From the IMG/VR virus record IMGVR_UViG_3300030101_001685, positions 1 to 32,396 of that record: a stretch of 32,396 nt of DNA. The stretch is one strand, 5' to 3'. The stretch is from a virus. The notes under the pieces are model-generated. The model was given only the letters and a program-made list of their open reading frames with translations, did not search any database and had not been told where the DNA came from. Each line of letters opens with the position of its first letter. The first letter of the stretch is position 1. Below, piece by piece: positions 28,348 through 32,396 of this stretch. Both the position numbers and the translations under genes were made by a program.

Positions 28348-29003
28348 GTAAAACACAAACAAATGAAATAGAAGGTATTAAAGCCTTTGTTAAATTCCGT
28401 ACATCAATCCCCGGATTGCATAAAGATGCCAAGGCACATAATTATAAATATGTCAGCCTTGATAACATCATGGATAATATTATTCCATTGGCAGAGGCTA
28501 ACGGCTTTCGTATTTCTCATCAACAAAGTGAAGATGAGAAGGGTGAGTTTCTAGTAACAAAAATAGAGCACGTTTCTGGATGGACAGATGCCACCCGAAC
28601 ACCGCTACGGTATGCAGTAAATAATGATACTGGAAAGACGATGCAGTCAATGGGTTCTGCACTAACTTATGCTAGAAGGTATGGCATTAGTTGCTTGCTA
28701 GGTATCACGGCGGATGAGGATGATGATGGTTCAAAAGCAGGAAAGGCAAAGTACACATTAAAACTGCCTAAGACACAGAAATATCCTGGAGGTCAGGATG
28801 TTCCAATCAATGATCTTCATCAGTTCGCAATTAAAATGGATGAATTCATGGGTAATGTTATTAAAGCCGGTAACCCAAATTATGGCAAAGGAGCCTTAAA
28901 ATATTTACAGCTTAATAATAAAATACCACTTGAAGAATTAAAAACTAACAACGTGGAAATGTACAACCAAATCACTCAAAAGTTTGGAGCTTACGATGAA
29001 TAA
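28344..29003 (+). CDS. erf: ERF-family single-strand annealing protein
   Basis: The protein has 219 residues. Residues 30-45 ('DAKAHNYKYVSLDNIM') and 101-129 ('QSMGSALTYARRYGISCLLG', 'ITADEDDDG') are the ERF signature. P22 Erf-type proteins form rings on single-stranded DNA, anneal complementary strands and circularise or recombine phage DNA. The partner nuclease lies directly upstream with a 4-nt overlap. The C-terminal 80 residues are basic and helical. Phages that package concatemers by terminase need this type of function when they lack their own replisome. Confidence 0.93.
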   Translation: MSKTQTNEIEGIKAFVKFRTSIPGLHKDAKAHNYKYVSLDNIMDNIIPLAEANGFRISHQQSEDEKGEFLVTKIEHVSGWTDATRTPLRYAVNNDTGKTMQSMGSALTYARRYGISCLLGITADEDDDGSKAGKAKYTLKLPKTQKYPGGQDVPINDLHQFAIKMDEFMGNVIKAGNPNYGKGALKYLQLNNKIPLEELKTNNVEMYNQITQKFGAYDE

Positions 29004-29268
29004 TATTATGTCACAAATAAGTACAATGTCTAAATTACCACCGACCACACGTCAAATGGATGTATTTAAATTTATAATCAAGCATATGGAAAAAAAGCAC
29101 GTTGCCCCAACCATTCTACAGATCGGTAGAAAACTTAAACTTGCTTCTCCGTCAGTGGTTCACAGACATTTGAGAGAATTAGAAAAGAAGGGATATTTAT
29201 ATCGAGAAAAAGGTAAGCGACAAGCAATGATAGTGTTGCGAAACCTAGACGGATCGTCTATAATCTAG
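28996..29268 (+). CDS. LexA-type DNA-binding domain without peptidase
   Basis: The protein has 90 residues from the ATG at 28996, which has GGAG 6 nt upstream inside erf. 'LPPTTRQMDVFKFIIKHMEK', 'APTILQIGRKLKLASPSVVH' and 'RHLRELEKKGYLYREKGKRQ' follow the LexA N-terminal winged helix from 'LT.RQ..vl.fI' to the wing. The protein stops where the LexA linker would begin, so it has no Ser/Lys self-cleavage domain and could not be inactivated by RecA. It may bind host SOS sites or phage operators such as the one overlapping its own 3' end (29245-29261). Confidence 0.82.
   Translation: MNNIMSQISTMSKLPPTTRQMDVFKFIIKHMEKKHVAPTILQIGRKLKLASPSVVHRHLRELEKKGYLYREKGKRQAMIVLRNLDGSSII
29236..29264 (+). promoter_or_regulatory. 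Sigma-70-type promoter with overlapping operator
   Basis: TTGCGA (29236-29241), 17 nt, then TATAAT (29259-29264): the -10 is a perfect match and the spacing ideal. The inverted repeat CTAGACG-GAT-CGTCTAT (29245-29261) fills the spacer and reaches into the -10. It lies in the last codons of the LexA-like gene and points into the terminator at 29303. Confidence 0.5.
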
Positions 29269-29270
29269 AC

Positions 29271-29326
29271 TTCTATGATTTTGTCAATCTGTTCGATAAA
29301 CTAGGCGGCTTTAATAGCCGCCTTTT
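29271..29326 (+). ncRNA. Possible short RNA ending at the terminator
   Basis: Inferred transcript of about 55 nt from the promoter at 29236-29264 (start near 29271) to the end of the hairpin terminator. It contains no good open frame. It lies beside, and on the opposite strand from, the endolysin 3' end, so it could pair with read-through lysis mRNA. No direct evidence. Confidence 0.25.
29303..29326 (+). terminator. Intrinsic terminator between convergent operons
   Basis: AGGCGGCT and AGCCGCCT form a perfect 8-bp GC-rich stem with a TTAAT loop, followed by TTTTCTTT. It ends rightward early transcription. Read leftward the same stem is followed by AGTTTATC, so it may also stop lysis-operon transcription, less efficiently. 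The endolysin stop codon begins 3 bases past the T-run. Confidence 0.88.
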
Positions 29327-29328
29327 CT

Positions 29329-29781
29329 TTACATCAACTCAAAGTGAGGACCATCAATAAAAGGTCTACGTCCTTCTGATCTTCTTAGATCTATGTACGA
29401 GTTCATAGCCTCTTCCATTGTGCCATCCCACTCAGCAATATTTCCTACGCTCCATGCAGCACCCCATTTAATAGCTACATCATGTTTGATTGCCGCCTGT
29501 TTCATAGCATCCGCTATATCATCATAAAGATTTAACTCCCACGATGCTCTGCTTCCTATGTATGCCATGAGATCTACTGCATCCCCGGTAAGGTGCTTAG
29601 ACTTTAATGTTTGTGTAGCTCCTCGTGCCATCAAATCCTCTTGCTCTTCCTGGGTACGTAAACCACAGATAACACCAAAGTCTACGTTGCTCATTCCGAT
29701 TGCCGAAACAACCACCGAATGAATTTCATTTTTAACACCGTCCAATCTTCCGAGCGATCTTTGTGATAGTTTGAATGCCAT
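29329..29781 (-). CDS. Endolysin, M15-type L-Ala-D-Glu peptidase
   Basis: The protein has 150 residues. 'CGLRTQEEQEDLMARGATQT', 'LKSKHLTGDAVDLMAY' and 'IDGPHFELM' give the zinc ligands His63, Asp70 and His146 of M15C peptidases (as in T5 endolysin), with 'IKWGAAW' between. It cuts the peptide of peptidoglycan. There is no signal sequence, so release depends on the holin. GAGGAGG lies 7 nt upstream of the ATG. It is the last gene of the leftward late operon. Confidence 0.92.
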   Translation of the reverse strand: MAFKLSQRSLGRLDGVKNEIHSVVVSAIGMSNVDFGVICGLRTQEEQEDLMARGATQTLKSKHLTGDAVDLMAYIGSRASWELNLYDDIADAMKQAAIKHDVAIKWGAAWSVGNIAEWDGTMEEAMNSYIDLRRSEGRRPFIDGPHFELM

Positions 29782-29842
29782 TTTAAAACCTCCTCTAGTT
29801 TTTTACGTTGTTTTTTTACTTTCCATCTAAGCAGTGGATTTT

Positions 29843-30238
29843 CTAATCCTTTAGATTGTTTCTTGCTACATTCTTCCACTTTTCAAATGACCTCATGCCA
29901 CCCAACCCAAGTAATGAAAGTGTTAAACTTAAAAGACCTTCAGTCTGTATAGCCGGGAGAGGGATATCTGATCCGCTTACAACCACCGCCCAGTTTAGAA
30001 TAGGTGCTATAAAGAATGACCATAGTAACCCTAATGCACAGATCCACATGATAGCCGGACGAGCACCTGCTACAAAAATACTTGGATGTTTAGCCTGGGC
30101 AATGTTTGCATCAGCCTGTGCTTTTTGTAATCCAATAATGGATTGCTCTAGTTGTGCTTTAAGTTCATTGGATTTATCTTTATCCTCAACAAACTTATCA
30201 ACAATTGGGGCTACACTACTAATTATACTGCCAATCAT
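29843..30238 (-). CDS. Holin of the 3-TM (GTA-like) family
   Basis: The protein has 131 residues. A Gln/Lys/Ala-rich helix (about 15-50) is followed by 'FVAGARPAIMWICALGLLWS' and 'FFIAPILNWAVVV', then 'GLLSLTLSLLGLGGMRSFEK'. The 'aG.RP...W' and 'llGlgg.RsfEK' motifs are those of the GTA-type 3TM holin family. It would permeabilise the inner membrane and let the endolysin out. It overlaps the previous gene by 4 nt and precedes the endolysin by 61 nt. Confidence 0.87.
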   Translation of the reverse strand: MIGSIISSVAPIVDKFVEDKDKSNELKAQLEQSIIGLQKAQADANIAQAKHPSIFVAGARPAIMWICALGLLWSFFIAPILNWAVVVSGSDIPLPAIQTEGLLSLTLSLLGLGGMRSFEKWKNVARNNLKD

Positions 30239-30441
30239 TTGTTCTTTCCTATGATGAAATAACTGCCCACCAGACCACTTAATGCTAGGTACTGTGTCAT
30301 CAATATACTCTCTGCTTCAGCCATCCTCAGTGGGTCATAAATCGTGGCTATCGTGCATACAATCATCATTCCCAAGGCAGACCAACACATCCACCTGCGA
30401 TTACTCTGATATGTCTCTTTGTCTGGTATCGTTTCGTTCAT
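30235..30441 (-). CDS. Small two-TM membrane protein of the lysis cassette
   Basis: The protein has 68 residues. A polar N-terminus (MNETIPDKETYQSNRR) is followed by membrane segments at about 17-34 (WMCWSALGMMIVCTIATI) and 48-65 (MTQYLALSGLVGSYFIIG), then GKNK. Such proteins sit beside holins in marine phages and could be a second holin or an antiholin. It is linked to both neighbours by 4-nt ATGA overlaps. Confidence 0.7.
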   Translation of the reverse strand: MNETIPDKETYQSNRRWMCWSALGMMIVCTIATIYDPLRMAEAESILMTQYLALSGLVGSYFIIGKNK

Positions 30442-30899
30442 TGCATTCCTCCTAAAAATTTAGCCCAATACACTAATCCTACGACACCACCGATCAACAC
30501 TACTGTTAAACCTGCTATGCCCGTGTAGAATAGAATTGCTTCGTTTCTTTTTCTTTCTTCTTCCTTTAATCGCTTTCGTTCTTTACGTTTAACAATTTGA
30601 AAGTTCACCCAATCTGTCCACAAGCCCGGTCTACCTGCCCAAATCATGACTTCTCGCAATTGTTCTTCAGCCGCTCGTATTTCCTCCAATGCCTGAAATT
30701 CCTCTAGGTCATTAGCCGTTTGTCCTTTGAGCTTAGACATAAAGCCACTACGCTTACGGTCCATCTTTTCCTTGAGGTCAGCCTTAATTCCTACAATCTC
30801 ACCAATTTGCTTTGCACAGCGAGTAAGTTCACCAGTATTTTGAATAGTTTTTTTAACGACTGCATAAGCCGCATTGAATGCCGCTAGTTCCGCAAGCAT
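30438..30899 (-). CDS. Membrane-anchored helical protein of the lysis/tail cassette
   Basis: The protein has 153 residues. The N-terminal part is a long amphipathic helix region ('LAAFNAAYAVVKKTIQNTGE', 'LEEFQALEEIRAAEEQLREV'). 'MIWAGRPGLWTDWVNFQ' is a striking motif that I associate with conserved marine-phage and cyanophage proteins. A basic helix and one membrane segment (about 122-147, FYTGIAGLTVVLIGGVVGLV) end it. A spanin-like or envelope-interaction role is possible but unproven. The degenerate inverted repeat at 30899-30915 overlaps its leader. Confidence 0.72.
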   Translation of the reverse strand: MLAELAAFNAAYAVVKKTIQNTGELTRCAKQIGEIVGIKADLKEKMDRKRSGFMSKLKGQTANDLEEFQALEEIRAAEEQLREVMIWAGRPGLWTDWVNFQIVKRKERKRLKEEERKRNEAILFYTGIAGLTVVLIGGVVGLVYWAKFLGGMQ

Positions 30900-30915
30900 T
30901 AGACGTATCCTCTAG
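30899..30915. promoter_or_regulatory. Degenerate copy of the CTAGACG/CGTCTAG site
   Basis: TTAGACG-TAT-CCTCTAG differs from the perfect site by one base in each arm. It covers the ribosome site (AGAGG on the minus strand) and the bases just before the start codon of the gene at 30438-30899. Its position at a gene junction matches the other copies, but the match could be chance. Confidence 0.3.
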
Positions 30916-30923
30916 TATTTGTA

Positions 30924-31154
30924 TCATTTTTTATCAAGTAGACGTTCAAGTTTGTCCTCTATCCGATGCATAGCCTCGTTTAAATTATGTATCTCATCCT
31001 TGAGTTCTGACCTGGGTGTGAAGTCCTCCCGAGTTCTGTTGAGAAGAATGTCAATACGCTTGACCTCTGACATCAACCCTCTGAAGGTCCAAAATGCAGG
31101 AGCTATAATGAGGGTTAAGACAATATTCCAGAATATAACCGGGTTAATCTCCAT
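30924..31154 (-). CDS. Single-TM coiled-coil protein
   Basis: This 76-residue protein has one membrane segment near the N-terminus (NPVIFWNIVLTLIIAPAFWT) and then a continuous charged coiled coil (SEVKRIDILLNRTREDF, LKDEIHNLNEAMHRIEDKLE). The form suits an inner-membrane spanin component or an XhlA-type lysis partner; neither is certain. It starts with a TAATG overlap after the 31154-31324 gene. No lipobox partner (o-spanin) is seen nearby. Confidence 0.65.
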   Translation of the reverse strand: MEINPVIFWNIVLTLIIAPAFWTFRGLMSEVKRIDILLNRTREDFTPRSELKDEIHNLNEAMHRIEDKLERLLDKK

Positions 31155-31324
31155 TAATCAGCGTCCTTTGGTTTATTACCTTTGGATAGCCATTCTTTAT
31201 ACTCAATGTAATCTCTGTTGCTTTCGTCACATGGAATACTAATTATGACTTTTGGGTCATCGCTTACCCTTAGTATTATATCTTCTCTAATTGAGCCGTC
31301 TAATTTTTTCTGATATTGATACAT
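31154..31324 (-). CDS. Small fibre-cassette protein (56 aa)
   Basis: The protein begins MYQYQKKLDGSIREDIILRV and ends EYKEWLSKGNKPKDAD. Short proteins of this pattern ('M.Y..K..G.....I.R......IP.d..N.DY.EY..W...GN.P..A') are widespread next to tail-fibre genes in phages; a chaperone or fibre-cap role is presumed. The ATG at 31324 follows the preceding stop by 2 nt; an upstream ATG at 31351 would overlap that gene. The family pattern also begins at this Met. Confidence 0.75.
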   Translation of the reverse strand: MYQYQKKLDGSIREDIILRVSDDPKVIISIPCDESNRDYIEYKEWLSKGNKPKDAD

Positions 31325-31326
31325 AA

Positions 31327-32343
31327 TTATAGATCCGCATCTGCTGTCCAACCATTAAAATAATAGTCTGTTGTTTCATCACTATTTAAAGTGGTAAAAC
31401 CCCATGTGTCATGTATATTAATGGGTGTTGAAGGTGTTGCATTTTCAAAAGAGGTAGTGACTGTGGGCTGTGCTCTCATTGTTTTTTTCCATTTTGTAAC
31501 TATTTGTGAGTTACCATCCGTAGTTCTCGTTGCACGATAATGGTCGGCATAATTTTCCGCTTGATAATACCTTTGGCACTGGGCTAGTTCTTTTCCAAAA
31601 TCATTTATATGCTCAAATTCGGTAGCTTTTTCTCCGATTTCCATCTGCCATCCAGTGATGAAAAATGTTCTACTAGTGCTGTCAAAAAAAGATGTATTAT
31701 TGCTGTCTGTTCTATTAGCGTTTGTAACACTATTCCATGAAGTATTTAGTGTTCCTGAATTATAAGTGCTACCTGCGTGTAACCAAATAAATATAGCAAG
31801 AGAGCCTTCATTGTCATCATCCAAAGCACCTGTAGTATCTCCTGCAAAAGTTTTCTCTACCCTTGTCCAACCTGTAGTCACATCAAAAGTTGTACTAATA
31901 GACCTTGTATTGTCTAAATCATATACCTCCATACCATAAGTAGCAGAGGCATTTGCTTTTACATAAAAACTCACAGTTATAGGAACAGCATCAGATGTGC
32001 CTTTTTTCAAAGACTGTAAATTTTGTCCTTCAAAGTATTGAGAAAATGCAACAACCTCGCCTGAATTTATAGAAGTATCTGCCGTTGTGCAAGAAAGTTT
32101 AGTTGCATTTAAAAAACCACTAGGACCATCTGCAACCTGTTCCATCGTTAGTCTTCCTGATGTACTAAAAACTAATTTATTTCTATCTGTTACAAAATAA
32201 CCTGAACTTCCACCAAGACCTGTGCTTGACGTTGCTCTTTGTGCCACGTTTTGTGCGCCATTCTGAATAAAATTCTTTGACCTTAACGAGCTACCATGAT
32301 TTACATTGGCTATAAGGTCAGCTAATTCTCTGGCTTTGGTCAT
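31327..32343 (-). CDS. Tail protein with carbohydrate-binding-like domain
   Basis: The protein has 338 residues. The start MTKARELADLIANVNHGSSL is a common virion-attachment N-terminus in marine phages. Residues 60-250 are a jelly-roll-like region ('VPITVSFYVKANASATYGME', 'TTGWTRVEKTFAGDTTG', 'FFITGWQMEIGEKATEFEH') resembling carbohydrate-binding modules. The end holds 'LAQCQRYYQAENYADHY' and a beta region, also recurrent in phage fibres. Likely role: binding surface sugars. It begins with a TAATG overlap with the fibre fragment at the right edge. Confidence 0.78.
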   Translation of the reverse strand: MTKARELADLIANVNHGSSLRSKNFIQNGAQNVAQRATSSTGLGGSSGYFVTDRNKLVFSTSGRLTMEQVADGPSGFLNATKLSCTTADTSINSGEVVAFSQYFEGQNLQSLKKGTSDAVPITVSFYVKANASATYGMEVYDLDNTRSISTTFDVTTGWTRVEKTFAGDTTGALDDDNEGSLAIFIWLHAGSTYNSGTLNTSWNSVTNANRTDSNNTSFFDSTSRTFFITGWQMEIGEKATEFEHINDFGKELAQCQRYYQAENYADHYRATRTTDGNSQIVTKWKKTMRAQPTVTTSFENATPSTPINIHDTWGFTTLNSDETTDYYFNGWTADADL

Positions 32344-32396
32344 TACTTTGCCTCCAATGCTGTAATACGAGCCTCTAACTCTTGTATTGTTTTTAC
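32343..32396 (-). CDS. Tail fibre C-terminus (cut by the window edge)
   Basis: Only the last 17 codons are present: VKTIQELEARITALEAK and TAA. This short coiled coil with 'ELEARI.ALEA' is the usual end of fibres that carry a self-cleaving intramolecular chaperone (endosialidase-chaperone, peptidase S74), where it forms the trimer end. The stop overlaps the next ATG (TAATG). The fragment may be the missing end of the fibre at 1-347. Confidence 0.6.
   Translation of the reverse strand, partial: VKTIQELEARITALEAK

Noticed and set aside
29691-29879. A 62-codon minus-strand frame between holin and endolysin
   Set aside because: Half of it overlaps the endolysin and part overlaps the holin end. 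The ribosome site is weak and the basic sequence matches no spanin pattern, while both flanking genes are certain.
1-32396. Direct circular closure of the window
   Set aside because: Joining base 32396 to base 1 puts the two fibre fragments out of frame and gives a stop codon at the junction, so sequence must be missing if they are one gene.

Overview
The window is most of the genome of a tailed phage with a podovirus (T7-like) virion. It is AT-rich, compact and almost gap-free, with many 1-35 nt gene overlaps. The structural proteins, a cluster of tiny basic proteins and the fibre types resemble those of environmental marine podoviruses, so a marine, probably alphaproteobacterial, host is my best guess (inference only). 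No rRNA, tRNA, CRISPR array, IS element or bacterial gene was seen.

Layout. A leftward (minus) operon starts at 24802 and runs to the left edge. In transcription order it holds a ribbon-helix-helix regulator, a DUF1064 nuclease-like protein, an orphan DnaA domain IV protein, an excisionase-like HTH protein, a winged-helix replication protein with an origin-like repeat array inside its gene, SSB, small and large terminase, a gp13-like GNAT protein, portal, Bbp19-like protein, scaffold, small basic proteins, capsid, decoration protein, tail tubular A and B, internal virion proteins and tail fibres. The left edge cuts a fibre gene after its N-terminus, and the right edge cuts a fibre gene just before its C-terminus. 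The same strand then continues from 32343 to 29329 with a carbohydrate-binding-like tail protein and a lysis cassette (small membrane proteins, 3-TM holin, M15 endolysin). If the genome is circular or permuted this is one late operon and the window lacks only the middle of one fibre gene.

A rightward (plus) operon, 24938-29268, encodes a small serine recombinase, a winged-helix protein, unknown proteins, a YqaJ/lambda-exonuclease-type nuclease, an ERF annealing protein and a LexA DNA-binding domain without its peptidase. A strong hairpin terminator (29303-29326) separates it from the lysis genes.

How it works together. No DNA polymerase, RNA polymerase, helicase or primase is visible, so host enzymes must transcribe and replicate the genome. 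Initiation probably uses the winged-helix protein on inverted-repeat iterons beside a perfect DnaA box (22815-22893), as in the lambda O/ori arrangement, perhaps with the DnaA-like protein. Exonuclease plus annealing protein would make concatemers for the terminase.

The least expected structure is regulatory. A repeated operator-like inverted repeat, CTAGACG-N2-4-CGTCTAG, sits at several gene junctions. One copy overlaps a consensus promoter that fires straight into the terminator and could make a RNA of about 55 nt. A second palindrome family, ACAACATGATGTTGT-like, links the capsid leader, the iterons and an early-operon gap.
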